Shown in pieces: positions 5,519 to 12,905 of a DNA stretch of 13,187 nucleotides. The stretch is from contig JAZQXA010000053.1 of NCBI GenBank assembly GCA_045632605.1, positions 1 through 13,187 of the forward strand, written 5' to 3'. Made by a program: the position numbers and the translations under genes. The notes beneath the pieces were generated by a model. It was given only the letters and a program-made list of their open reading frames with translations, did not search any database and was not told the origin of the DNA. The DNA comes from Flemingiibacterium sp045632605. Lineage in GTDB: Bacteria > Bacillota > Clostridia > Oscillospirales > CAG-272. The number at the start of each line of letters is the position of its first letter. Position 1 is the stretch's first letter.

Positions 5519-6082
5519 ATGAAAAATCAAAAGCTTCGCATTATGGTGCAGTGCGCTATACTTGTTGCAATGGGAACAGTACTCAGCTTCTTAAAGCTGT
5601 ATGAAGCTCCGCTCGGTGGTTCGGTAACTGTTCTGTCAATGCTTCCGATTTGTATGGCAGGACTTATGCACGGCCCCAAATGGGGTTTTGGCACTGCATT
5701 CGTATATTCGGTAATTCAGCTTCTTGTGAGCAACTGTTTCGCTTGGGGATTGACACCGACTGTGCTTGTTGTATGTATCCTTTTTGACTACATAGTAGCC
5801 TTCACAGTTCTCGGTATAACCGGATTCTTTAAGGATAACGGCAGACTTGGTATGTGCCTTGGCGTACTGCTTGCACTCGCATGGAGAATGGCGTGTCATT
5901 ATATCACCGGTGTTACAATTTGGGAATCATCAATGCCTGAAGAATGGAACAATGTGTGGTTGTATTCGCTCGCATATAACGGTTTTTACATGGTTCCGGA
6001 AATGGTATTCACTATGATAGGTACTGTTATTTTAACCTCGATTCCACAGTTCAACAAGCTCATGAAGCAGGCAAAAGCCTAA
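5519..6082 (+). CDS. thiT: thiamine ECF transporter S component ThiT
   Basis: ThiT is the membrane substrate-binding subunit that takes up thiamine together with the shared energy-coupling module EcfA-EcfA'-EcfT, which is not in this window. The 187-residue protein has about six hydrophobic helices. Family signatures are LGGSVTVLSMLPI at 32-44, FDYIVAF at 89-95, RMACHYITG at 123-131 with Trp135, and YSLAYNGFYMVPE at 149-161. The spacing His127/Trp135 and Tyr149/Asn154 matches the thiamine-binding residues His125/Trp133 and Tyr146/Asn151 of Lactococcus ThiT; the usual Glu of the EY pair is Asp90 here. ATG 5519 follows GGAGG at 5506-5510. Expression is controlled by the TPP riboswitch just upstream, which confirms the substrate. 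It is transcribed alone and ends at a terminator. Confidence 0.96.
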   Translation: MKNQKLRIMVQCAILVAMGTVLSFLKLYEAPLGGSVTVLSMLPICMAGLMHGPKWGFGTAFVYSVIQLLVSNCFAWGLTPTVLVVCILFDYIVAFTVLGITGFFKDNGRLGMCLGVLLALAWRMACHYITGVTIWESSMPEEWNNVWLYSLAYNGFYMVPEMVFTMIGTVILTSIPQFNKLMKQAKA

Positions 6083-6087
6083 ACGAA

Positions 6088-6121
6088 AAGACCGCAGCTT
6101 TATAACTGCGGTCTTAATTTT
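6088..6121 (+). terminator. terminator between convergent thiT and sugar isomerase genes
   Basis: A perfect 10-bp stem AAGACCGCAG (6088-6097) with CTGCGGTCTT (6106-6115), an 8-nt loop, followed by AATTTT. On the opposite strand the stem is followed by a T-rich stretch (CTTTTCGTTT), so it probably also ends the convergent minus-strand gene whose stop is at 6133-6135. Confidence 0.88.
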
Positions 6122-6132
6122 ATACATCACAA

Positions 6133-6990
6133 TCAACCAATGAATCGGAAAAGATTATCTCTGACGATACGCATACCCTCTCGGCAATCCTCGCTGCCCT
6201 CAAATTCGATGGAAATAAATCCATCGTATCCATTCTTTTTCAGAATCTGAATCGACTGATAAACCTTTGCGTTACCGTGTCCTATTATAGCGCCGCGGAT
6301 ATAGTTGCAGGCGCGTGTCTTTCCCCAGCCCTCGCCGGGATCAATTTCGTTGCCTGAACGGAGATAAAAATCCTTTGCGTGAACGTGCTTTGCGTATGGT
6401 GCCATGATAGCAACTGACTTAACCGGGTCTTCATCAACGCACATGAAATTTCCGATATCAACAAGCGCGCCGAAGTTCGGATGAGCAACGGCGTTAATCA
6501 GCTTTTCAACACGCTCTGCATCCTGGGAGAAGTGGCCGTGATTCTCGGTTATAGTTCCAACACCCTTTGACTGTGCATACTCGGCAACCTCGCGAATTGC
6601 GGGAACGAGAATCGGGAGCGCATCATCAAAGCCGATTGAATATTTTCGTTCGGCAAAAGCCCAACCGTAAGCAACATCATGGCGCATATACGGTGTACCA
6701 AGCGCAGCCGCAAAATCAACATGACGTTTCGCACGTGCAATTGCCTCTTCCGTATCTCGAAGGAAGTTTGCACCGATGCAGTAAGCGCAGATTTCGATGC
6801 CTTTTTCTGCACAGTATGACTTTACTTTCTTTGCAAATTCGGGATCGGGATTATTGTCATCCCAAAAGCGTGATGTAAATTCAATGCCTTTGAAGCCTTG
6901 TTCGACAGCTATATCAATAACGTCAAATACAGAGAGATTCTTCTCATCGATAAGTCTTGAATAACTATAAGCAGATACAGAAATTTTCAT
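6133..6990 (-). CDS. sugar phosphate isomerase/epimerase family protein (xylose-isomerase-like TIM barrel)
   Basis: The ATG at 6990 is chosen because AAAGG lies at 7001-7005; an upstream in-frame ATG at 7047 would give a hydrophobic extension not expected in the family. The 285-residue protein begins with MKISVSAYSYS and shows the AP-endonuclease-2/IolE-like barrel pattern. Probable divalent-metal ligands are Glu149 in TENHGHFSQ, Asp178 in LVDIGNF, His204 in KHVHAKDF, and Glu262 or Glu264 in SIEFEG. Family members isomerise or epimerise sugars and polyols, and some act in inositol or hexuronate breakdown. It sits downstream of uxaC, in the same direction, but has its own promoter and is separated by a terminator, so it may be separately induced. 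The substrate is not determined; a hexuronate or related sugar acid is only an inference from the neighbour. Confidence 0.85.
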   Translation of the reverse strand: MKISVSAYSYSRLIDEKNLSVFDVIDIAVEQGFKGIEFTSRFWDDNNPDPEFAKKVKSYCAEKGIEICAYCIGANFLRDTEEAIARAKRHVDFAAALGTPYMRHDVAYGWAFAERKYSIGFDDALPILVPAIREVAEYAQSKGVGTITENHGHFSQDAERVEKLINAVAHPNFGALVDIGNFMCVDEDPVKSVAIMAPYAKHVHAKDFYLRSGNEIDPGEGWGKTRACNYIRGAIIGHGNAKVYQSIQILKKNGYDGFISIEFEGSEDCREGMRIVRDNLFRFIG

Positions 6991-7058
6991 TGTAAAAATT
7001 CCTTTCGTTATTAAAAAATTGCAGTTATACAAAAATGTTAACAGCATCTTGCAATGCT

Positions 7059-7087
7059 ATTATAGCATATTGTATCCGCAAAGTCAA
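7059..7087 (-). promoter_or_regulatory. sigma-A promoter for the sugar isomerase gene
   Basis: Read on the minus strand: -35 TTGACT at 7082-7087, a 17-nt spacer, and -10 TATAAT at 7059-7064, preceded by TGC (extended -10). The start point is near 7052, giving a leader of about 60 nt before the ATG at 6990. Confidence 0.85.
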
Positions 7088-7104
7088 TAATACAGTATAA
7101 AACC

Positions 7105-7129
7105 ATATTGCCCATATTTTGCACAATAT
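7105..7129 (-). promoter_or_regulatory. imperfect palindrome upstream of the sugar isomerase promoter (possible operator)
   Basis: ATATTG at 7105-7110 and CAATAT at 7124-7129 form the outer arms of a 25-bp imperfect palindrome, with partial inner symmetry. It is centred about 30 bp upstream of the -35 box, a position suited to an activator. Being A+T-rich, it could also be chance. Confidence 0.3.
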
Positions 7130-7146
7130 TGCTCTCATTAAAAATC

Positions 7147-7182
7147 AAAAAATCGGCTCACGGAAACCGTGTCCGTGAGCCG
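7147..7182 (-). terminator. intrinsic terminator of uxaC
   Basis: On the minus strand a perfect 11-bp stem (7172-7182 with 7154-7164, CGGCTCACGGA and its complement) encloses a 7-nt loop and is followed by A then six T (7152-7147). It lies 13 bp after the uxaC stop and insulates the sugar isomerase gene from uxaC transcription. Confidence 0.93.
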
Positions 7183-7195
7183 GAAATTATACTTA

Positions 7196-8608
7196 TCAGA
7201 AGCCGAAATAGCTCTTCGTGTTATTGTAGCAGATATCCACAACAAGTTCAGCAAGCGTATCAACATCGCAGGGATATTCGCCGTTTTCAACCCATTTTCC
7301 GATGAGGTCGCAGAGGATGCGGCGGAAATATTCATGACGTGTATACGAGATGAACGAACGTGAGTCGGTAAGCATTCCGAGGAAGTTTCCAAACGCAGAA
7401 AGATTAGCCATATCTGTCATCTGGCGGCGCATACCGTCAAGGTTATCATTGAACCACCATGCCGAGCCCTGAATAATCTGGGGCTTGCCATCGCCTGAGG
7501 TTTCGAAGCATCCGCAAAGAGCTGCAACAGCCGCGTTATCACACGCATTGATAGAATAGAGAATAGTTCTCGGAAGTTTTCCGTCAGCTTCAGCTTTATC
7601 AAGAAGACGTGAAAGCGGAGCTATCATGTCATAGTTGCCGACTGTATCAAAGCCGGTGTCCGGACCGAGCTTCTTAAACATACGTGTGTTCTGATTACGA
7701 AGTACGCCGAAGTGAAGCTGCATAACGAGTCCGCGGCATTTATACTGTGCGGCAAGGAATGCAAGCAGCTCTGTACGAACCTTTGCTGTTTCTTCAGCAG
7801 TTATTCCGTTACCGTCGGAAGCAAGAGCTTTCTTGAAGATTTCATTAAGCTCATAGTTGGAAGCTTCTGCAAAGAGCGTATAATCGTCAAGACCGTGGTC
7901 AGCAGTTTTACATCCAAGTTCACAGAAAACATCAAGTCGCTGCATAAGAGCGAGTTTCAGCGAATCAGCATCAACAACCTGGATTCCGGAGATTTCGGAA
8001 AGCTTTGCAATATAGCTTGTAAACCCTGGCTTGTTGATTGCAAAAGCCTTGTCGGGACGGAATGCAGGAAGAACCTTCACATCAAAAGAAGCATCGTCAC
8101 GGAGCATTTTGTGCCATTCGAGCGTGTCGATAGGGTCATCGGTAGTGCAGAGTGTTTCAACACCGGAATTCTTTACAATGTTGCGAACGCTCATAGAAGG
8201 ATCACGGAGCTTTTCGTTACAGATAGACCAGATTTCGTCGCAGTTATCCTCATTGATTATAAGTTCGCAATCAAAGTAGCGCTGAAGCTCAAGATGTGAC
8301 CAGTGGTAGAGAGGATTGCCGATGAGCTTCGGCATGACCTTACACCAAGCCTTGAACTTATCATAATCGGATGCACTTCCGGTTATGTATTCCTCGTCAA
8401 CTCCGCAGCATCTCATTGCGCGCCACTTATAATGGTCTCCGCCGAGCCAAAGCTCTGTGATGTTGTTGTATACCTTATCTTCTGCGATATCCTTCGGCGG
8501 AACATGGCAGTGATAGTCGATTATCGGGAGCTTTGCAGCATAATTATGATAGAGAGCTTTAGCAGTTTCTGTTTCGAGCAGAAAATCTTTATCCATAAAC
8601 TGTTTCAT
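7196..8608 (-). CDS. uxaC: glucuronate isomerase (uronate isomerase)
   Basis: UxaC interconverts D-glucuronate with D-fructuronate and D-galacturonate with D-tagaturonate, the first step of hexuronate use from pectin or glucuronoxylan, in the cytoplasm. ATG 8608 is chosen from AAGGAG at 8618-8623 and gives 470 residues, the normal family length; longer in-frame starts lie across the promoter. It belongs to the amidohydrolase-like superfamily: DYHCH at 31-35 gives the metal-type His33 and His35. Other family stretches are WLGGDHYKWRAMR (54-66), NPLYHWSHLELQRYF (98-112), CTTDDP, LPAFRPDKA, and near the C-terminus the segment with MLTDSRSF, YTRHEYFRRILC and NTKSYFGF. None of the later pathway genes (uxaA, uxaB, uxuA, kdgK, kdgA) is in the window. 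It is monocistronic, with its own promoter and terminator. Confidence 0.97.
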   Translation of the reverse strand: MKQFMDKDFLLETETAKALYHNYAAKLPIIDYHCHVPPKDIAEDKVYNNITELWLGGDHYKWRAMRCCGVDEEYITGSASDYDKFKAWCKVMPKLIGNPLYHWSHLELQRYFDCELIINEDNCDEIWSICNEKLRDPSMSVRNIVKNSGVETLCTTDDPIDTLEWHKMLRDDASFDVKVLPAFRPDKAFAINKPGFTSYIAKLSEISGIQVVDADSLKLALMQRLDVFCELGCKTADHGLDDYTLFAEASNYELNEIFKKALASDGNGITAEETAKVRTELLAFLAAQYKCRGLVMQLHFGVLRNQNTRMFKKLGPDTGFDTVGNYDMIAPLSRLLDKAEADGKLPRTILYSINACDNAAVAALCGCFETSGDGKPQIIQGSAWWFNDNLDGMRRQMTDMANLSAFGNFLGMLTDSRSFISYTRHEYFRRILCDLIGKWVENGEYPCDVDTLAELVVDICYNNTKSYFGF

Positions 8609-8648
8609 TTTTATGTTCTCCTTATATGGAAATATTTTTACAGTATAT

Positions 8649-8677
8649 ATAATATCATATTTTTTCAAACATTTCAA
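8649..8677 (-). promoter_or_regulatory. sigma-A promoter for uxaC
   Basis: Read on the minus strand: -35 TTGAAA at 8672-8677, a 17-nt spacer, and -10 TATTAT at 8649-8654, preceded by TGA (extended -10). The predicted start is near 8642, with a leader of about 34 nt. The region to 8742 is shared with a divergent promoter and could hold an operator for a hexuronate regulator; no clean palindrome stands out. Confidence 0.78.
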
Positions 8678-8706
8678 TATTATTTTAAAAAGTTTATCGA
8701 ATATAC

Positions 8707-8735
8707 TTGTACTTAAGGCAAAAATGTGTTAAAAT
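8707..8735 (+). promoter_or_regulatory. promoter of the PHP-mutS-like-lrp-aminotransferase operon
   Basis: -35 TTGTAC at 8707-8712, a 17-nt spacer, and -10 TAAAAT at 8730-8735. Transcription should start near 8742, about 25 nt before the TTG start codon chosen for the first gene. It diverges from the uxaC promoter, with about 30 bp between the two -35 boxes. Confidence 0.68.
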
Positions 8736-8753
8736 ATAAATAGTGTTTATTAT

Positions 8754-8760
8754 AGGGGTG
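8754..8760 (+). promoter_or_regulatory. ribosome binding site selecting a TTG start
   Basis: AGGGGTG at 8754-8760 lies 6 nt before TTG 8767. The only upstream in-frame start, GTG 8743, has no site and would sit at the predicted transcription start, so TTG 8767 is preferred. Confidence 0.65.
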
Positions 8761-8766
8761 ACATTT

Positions 8767-9585
8767 TTGTACATACACGATTCACACATTCATACAAAAT
8801 ACTCCTTCGATGTCGAAAAAGACGGCTCAGGTGATATAGACCGTATTGTTGAATCTGCAATCGCACGCGGTATTAACGAAATATCTTTGTGTGATCACTG
8901 TGATATAGATGGTATTTTGGACGGTATTTATCCGCCTTTTGATGCTGACGGTGCAAGAAATGACATTTTTAAGGCTAAAGAAAAATATGCAGGGAAGATT
9001 CAGATAAATTACGGAGTTGAACTCGGTCAGGCTCATGTAAGACCGAAAGAAACGGCAGAGCTGTTAGATAAATACGGCTACGATTTTATAATCGGTTCAC
9101 TTCACAATATGCGTGATTATCCCGATTTTTATTTTCTCAAATATGAGATGATGACTCCCGAGTTTATAGATTATCTTGTAAAACGCAACATCAAAGAGCT
9201 TTGTGAGATAGTTGAGCTCGGTATGTTTTCAACTCTCGCTCACATAACGTACATACAGCGTTATCTCACACGTTCCGGGGTAAAATTTGATTTTAAACCG
9301 TATTATGATGATCTTTCGGTGCTTTTTAACAAGCTTATTTTATCCGGCAAGGCACTTGAAGTCAACACATCGGGACTCCGCCGCGGAGATATCACGATGC
9401 CCGGGCGTGAGCTTATTACACTTTACCGCGAATGCGGCGGAGAGCTGATTACAATCGGCTCTGACGCTCATACCGCAGATGATGTCGGAAAGGGAATAGA
9501 AGAAGCGGCAGCAATGCTTCGCGAGCTTGGATTCAAGTCCCAGACCGTCGTTAGAAGCGGAAAATTAACACAAATCGAACTTTAA
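8767..9585 (+). CDS. PHP-domain phosphoesterase, histidinol-phosphatase (HisJ) type
   Basis: With a TTG start at 8767 the protein has 272 residues, like HisJ/HisK-type enzymes. The complete metal-ligand set of an active PHP domain is visible: His7 and His9 (DSHIHT), Asp15, His44 (CDHCD), Glu85 (GVELGQ), His113 (GSLHN), His159 (LAHITY), Asp233 and His235 (GSDAH). A trinuclear-metal phosphoesterase is therefore expected. The closest functional guess is histidinol-phosphate phosphatase (EC 3.1.3.15), the eighth histidine-pathway reaction, but no other his gene is present. PHP enzymes also include nucleases and phosphatases of other small molecules, so the substrate is open. It leads a tight plus-strand operon; the MutS-like gene begins 15 nt after its stop. 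Confidence 0.82.
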   Translation: MYIHDSHIHTKYSFDVEKDGSGDIDRIVESAIARGINEISLCDHCDIDGILDGIYPPFDADGARNDIFKAKEKYAGKIQINYGVELGQAHVRPKETAELLDKYGYDFIIGSLHNMRDYPDFYFLKYEMMTPEFIDYLVKRNIKELCEIVELGMFSTLAHITYIQRYLTRSGVKFDFKPYYDDLSVLFNKLILSGKALEVNTSGLRRGDITMPGRELITLYRECGGELITIGSDAHTADDVGKGIEEAAAMLRELGFKSQTVVRSGKLTQIEL

Positions 9586-9600
9586 TGAAAGGTTACGGTT

Positions 9601-11193
9601 ATGCTTGATTCAACATTCAGTCTGCTATATCCGAACGGCGACGAGTTTGCCGGAGAAAAAGTCAATATCTCCGATGAGGTGATTTCCGAACTCGGACTTG
9701 ATTTTCTGATTGATCTCAAAAATTCAAGCTTATCAGACTATTTTACAACAGATAAGGCAACCATCGAATACCGTATGGCTGTCGTAAACGACCTGCTCGA
9801 AAACCAGAGCATTGTTGATACATTAAAAAGTGTTCTGACTCTCCTTAACGATATAATTGAGCTTCGCCAGATAAAGAGTGAAACAGAAGTTACAAAGAAT
9901 TATCTTTACAGTATCACAGAAATTGAGCTTTACATAGATATTGTCGCGAAGCTTGCAAAAGGTTTTCAGTCTGTGCGCGACAACGTAAAATCCGAAGCAC
10001 TAAAAAAGCTCGCCGAAACAGTTACAGAGCTTTCCGAAAGCGAATACCACCGTGAACTCAACCGTAAGTTAGGCGAGCTTACCGCAAAGGTTCATGAGGT
10101 CAAATCTGTCACTATCGGTGTTAATCTTGATTCGGAATTCCGCCCGACGGATGCCGGTGTTGTCAGCATTAATGCTGAATATTTCAAGTCAGGAAAAGTT
10201 ATTGACAAGATACTGCGCATGGATTTTAAGAATGACGATTATACCTGCATTGCTTCTCTTGTTCCTTACACAAATTCGCAAACTGACAACGCAAAAATCG
10301 CTTTCACTAATGCATTTAACAATGCTATGAACGATATTTTCAAGGCAGATATCCGCCAGTGGCGGCAGCTTGTTCAATCATATGTGCTTTCGAATACAGA
10401 TTTCCTGCTTCGCATAATGCCGGAGATTGAATTTCTCACAAAGGCACAGCATATGCTCCTCGCGCTAAAGAGCAGAGAACTTTCACTTTGCACTCCCACA
10501 ATTGCAGATATGGATGCACGTGAATTTAATGCCGTGGGAATTTACAATCCTACTGTAGCATTAAAAGTTGATGAGCCTATGGTAAAGAACAGTATTGATT
10601 TTGATGATAATGCGAAAATCTATGTTCTCACCGGTCCTAACCGCGGCGGTAAATCTGTAATTACCTGCGCCGTCGGTCAAGCTCAGGCGCTTGCCCAGCT
10701 CGGCTTACCGATACCTGCTGATTCAGCTGAAATATCTCCGGTTACTGCAATATATACTCATTTCCCAACGGACAGCGGTGACACAATCGAAAAGGGAAGA
10801 CTTGGCGAAGAATGTGCCAGACTTAATGAAATTTTCGATACGGTTGACAAATACAGTCTTGTGTTGCTTGATGAGTCATTCAGCTCCACCGGCTCTTATG
10901 AGGCTTCTTTTATAGCTTCTGAGGTGCTGACCGGATTTTCAATCGTCGGATGCAGATGTCTGTTTTCGACACATTTACATGAGCTTTCTTCACAGCTTGA
11001 TGAAATTAATAAAAAATGTGCTCCACAGGGCGGCGCTAAAATCGACACGCTTGTCGCCGGAATAAACGGTGCGGAGCGTTCATTTGAAATCACACGAGCC
11101 AAGCCGGACGGCAAGTCTTATGCACGTGATATTGCCGATAAATACGGCATTTCTTACGATAAAATCATGTCGCGGGTAAACGCGAAGAATTAA
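9601..11193 (+). CDS. MutS-like ATPase (clamp/ATPase only, no visible mismatch-recognition domain)
   Basis: ATG 9601 follows GAAAGG at 9587-9592. At 530 residues it is much shorter than MutS1 (about 850) and lacks the N-terminal mismatch-binding motif with the stacking Phe and Glu. Residues about 40-330 look like the helical lever/clamp part. The C-terminal ABC-type ATPase domain is intact: Walker A TGPNRGGKS at 344-352 (MutS normally has GPNMGGKS), the signature-like segment EKGRLGEECARL at 397-408, Walker B LVLLDES at 420-426 with Asp424/Glu425, and the His switch STHLHEL at 456-462. No Smr nuclease domain is present, so it is not a typical MutS2. It probably acts as a dimeric ATPase on a DNA structure, possibly with the neighbouring PHP enzyme; this is inference. 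Stop and next start are 16 nt apart. Confidence 0.85.
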   Translation: MLDSTFSLLYPNGDEFAGEKVNISDEVISELGLDFLIDLKNSSLSDYFTTDKATIEYRMAVVNDLLENQSIVDTLKSVLTLLNDIIELRQIKSETEVTKNYLYSITEIELYIDIVAKLAKGFQSVRDNVKSEALKKLAETVTELSESEYHRELNRKLGELTAKVHEVKSVTIGVNLDSEFRPTDAGVVSINAEYFKSGKVIDKILRMDFKNDDYTCIASLVPYTNSQTDNAKIAFTNAFNNAMNDIFKADIRQWRQLVQSYVLSNTDFLLRIMPEIEFLTKAQHMLLALKSRELSLCTPTIADMDAREFNAVGIYNPTVALKVDEPMVKNSIDFDDNAKIYVLTGPNRGGKSVITCAVGQAQALAQLGLPIPADSAEISPVTAIYTHFPTDSGDTIEKGRLGEECARLNEIFDTVDKYSLVLLDESFSSTGSYEASFIASEVLTGFSIVGCRCLFSTHLHELSSQLDEINKKCAPQGGAKIDTLVAGINGAERSFEITRAKPDGKSYARDIADKYGISYDKIMSRVNAKN

Positions 11194-11209
11194 ACGAGGT
11201 AAATTAATT

Positions 11210-11692
11210 ATGGAAAACAACAATGAACTTTTACAGCTGCTCGAAAACGACAGCAGACTTACAAATGAACAGCTTGCAGTTATGCTTGACAAGGAAGTCG
11301 GCGACATCAAAAAACTCATCGAAGCATATCAGAAAGACGGTGTTATACTCGGTTACAAAACTCTCGTTGACTGGGATAAGACCGACCGTGAATATGTTAC
11401 GGCGCTTATCGAATTAAAGGTTGCCCCACAGCGTGACAGAGGCTTTGACAAGGTGGCGGAAAAGATATATAATTATCCCGAAGTGCAGTCGCTCTATCTT
11501 ATGAGCGGAAGTTTTGACCTTGCGGTATTCATCGAAGGACGCACTATGAAAGAGGTTGCATTCTTTGTAGCGCAGAAGCTTGCTCCGATTGAATATGTCG
11601 TTGCCACATCCACGCACTTTGTGCTTCGCAAATACAAGGATAAGGGTGCTATTTACGGTCCGTGTGAAGTTGATTTGAGAGGTACGATGTAA
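11210..11692 (+). CDS. Lrp/AsnC-family transcriptional regulator
   Basis: The 160-residue protein starts at ATG 11210, with GAGG at 11196-11199. Residues 1-50 form the winged helix-turn-helix typical of Lrp (LLENDSRLTNEQLAVML, then DIKKLIEAYQKDGVILGYKT). Residues about 60-145 form the RAM/AsnC ligand-binding domain, with YVTALIELKV and the conserved Gly in LMSGSFDLAVFIEG. Such proteins form octamers that sense amino acids. Its stop is 1 nt before the GTG of the aminotransferase gene, a pairing common in Clostridia, so it probably senses the amino acid or keto acid handled by that enzyme. Autoregulation of the operon is possible, but no operator could be recognised. Confidence 0.93.
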   Translation: MENNNELLQLLENDSRLTNEQLAVMLDKEVGDIKKLIEAYQKDGVILGYKTLVDWDKTDREYVTALIELKVAPQRDRGFDKVAEKIYNYPEVQSLYLMSGSFDLAVFIEGRTMKEVAFFVAQKLAPIEYVVATSTHFVLRKYKDKGAIYGPCEVDLRGTM

Positions 11693-11693
11693 G

Positions 11694-12860
11694 GTGGATT
11701 ACTCAAAGATTTTGGCGACGACGGTGCAGAATGTTCAGCCGTCGGGCATTCGAAAGTTTTTTGATCTTTTAAACGATAAAAAAGATGTAATTTCTCTGAC
11801 TGTCGGCGAACCTGATTTTCTGACACCGTGGCATATACGCGAGGCAGGAATCGAGAGCTTACAGCGCGGAAAAACTTATTACACGTCAAATGACGGTATC
11901 GCAGAGCTTCGTGCGGAAATCTGCAATTATCAAAATCGCCGGTTCGGTCTGTCGTACAATCCAAAAAACGAGGTTATTGTTACAGTCGGCGGAAGTGAAG
12001 CGATAGACATTGGAGTACGTGCACTCGTTAATCCGGGAGATGAAGTTATAATCCCGATTCCGGCATTTGTTTGCTATGGGCCCATAGTTGAAATGGCGCA
12101 CGGTGTTCCGGTATATATCGAAACCAAAGCAGAGGATAGCTTCAAGCTCACTCCCGATGCACTTCGTGCCGCTATAACCCCAAAAACAAAATTGCTTATT
12201 CTGCCGTTTCCCAATAATCCAACCGGTGCTGTACTGACACGGGATGAACTTGAAGAAATCGCAGAAATTCTTCGTGGGACAGACATAATGATATTGTCCG
12301 ATGAGATTTATGCGGAGCTTACATACGGCTTCAAGCATACTCCGATAGCAACACTTGAGGGGATGTGGGAGCGCACAATCACAGTTTCCGGATTCTCGAA
12401 AGCATATGCCATGACCGGATGGCGGCTGGGATATCTTTGCGCACCTGAACCACTTATAAGCCAGATGCACAAAATTCACCAATATGCGATAATGTGCGCA
12501 CCGACAACAAGTCAGCTTGCGGCAATTGAAGCACTCAAAAACGGTGACCCTGACATCGAAATGATGGCATCGGAATATAATCGCCGACGTAAATATATTT
12601 TAAACGGTCTGCGTAAAATTGGAATAGACTGCTTCGAAGCAGAAGGCGCATTCTATGTATTTCCTGATATTCGAAAATTCGGGCTTACAAGCGATGAATT
12701 TTGTCAACGGCTTCTCGATGAAAAGGGAGTGGCTATTGTTCCGGGAAATGCATTCGGTTCATGCGGCGAAGGCTTCGCAAGAATTTCGTATGCATATTCC
12801 GTTGACCATATCACAAAAGCACTTGAAGCAATGGGTGAATTTGTAAAAACACTTCAATAA
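11694..12860 (+). CDS. PLP-dependent class I/II aminotransferase
   Basis: The GTG start at 11694 lies 1 nt after the regulator's stop, with GAGAGG at 11677-11682. The 388-residue protein has standard fold-type I landmarks: GEPDF at 38-42, the TVGGSEAID cofactor loop at 97-105, PNNPTG at 173-178 with Asn175, SDEIYAEL at 202-209 with Asp203 and Tyr206, the PLP Schiff-base lysine Lys236 in SGFSKAYAMTGWRLGY, and the carboxylate-binding Arg363 in FARISYAY. It belongs to the aspartate/alanine/aromatic aminotransferase group (class I-gamma, as AspC, AlaT or PatA). Sequence alone does not settle the amino donor; a HisC role with the upstream PHP enzyme is possible but the motifs look more AspC-like. 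It is the last gene before a terminator. Confidence 0.94.
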   Translation: MDYSKILATTVQNVQPSGIRKFFDLLNDKKDVISLTVGEPDFLTPWHIREAGIESLQRGKTYYTSNDGIAELRAEICNYQNRRFGLSYNPKNEVIVTVGGSEAIDIGVRALVNPGDEVIIPIPAFVCYGPIVEMAHGVPVYIETKAEDSFKLTPDALRAAITPKTKLLILPFPNNPTGAVLTRDELEEIAEILRGTDIMILSDEIYAELTYGFKHTPIATLEGMWERTITVSGFSKAYAMTGWRLGYLCAPEPLISQMHKIHQYAIMCAPTTSQLAAIEALKNGDPDIEMMASEYNRRRKYILNGLRKIGIDCFEAEGAFYVFPDIRKFGLTSDEFCQRLLDEKGVAIVPGNAFGSCGEGFARISYAYSVDHITKALEAMGEFVKTLQ

Positions 12861-12871
12861 TAAATTAACTG

Positions 12872-12905
12872 CGGCATATCTCTATGAGGTATGCCGTAAT
12901 TTTTT
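12872..12905 (+). terminator. intrinsic terminator of the PHP-to-aminotransferase operon
   Basis: An 11-bp stem, CGGCATATCTC (12872-12882) with GAGGTATGCCG (12886-12896), containing one G-T wobble, a 3-nt loop, then TAA and six T at 12900-12905. It lies 11 bp after the aminotransferase stop. Confidence 0.92.

Noticed and set aside
7712..8299. Long open frame on the plus strand opposite uxaC, and a second one at 8303-8716
   Set aside because: Both are antisense to a clearly conserved uxaC, lack ribosome binding sites and encode nothing recognisable.
11886..12482. 198-codon minus-strand frame opposite the aminotransferase
   Set aside because: Antisense shadow of a gene with all PLP motifs; no start signal.
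8767..12860. Histidine biosynthesis operon (PHP enzyme as HisJ plus aminotransferase as HisC)
   Set aside because: No other his gene is present and the aminotransferase motifs look more like the AspC/AlaT group than HisC; kept only as an alternative.
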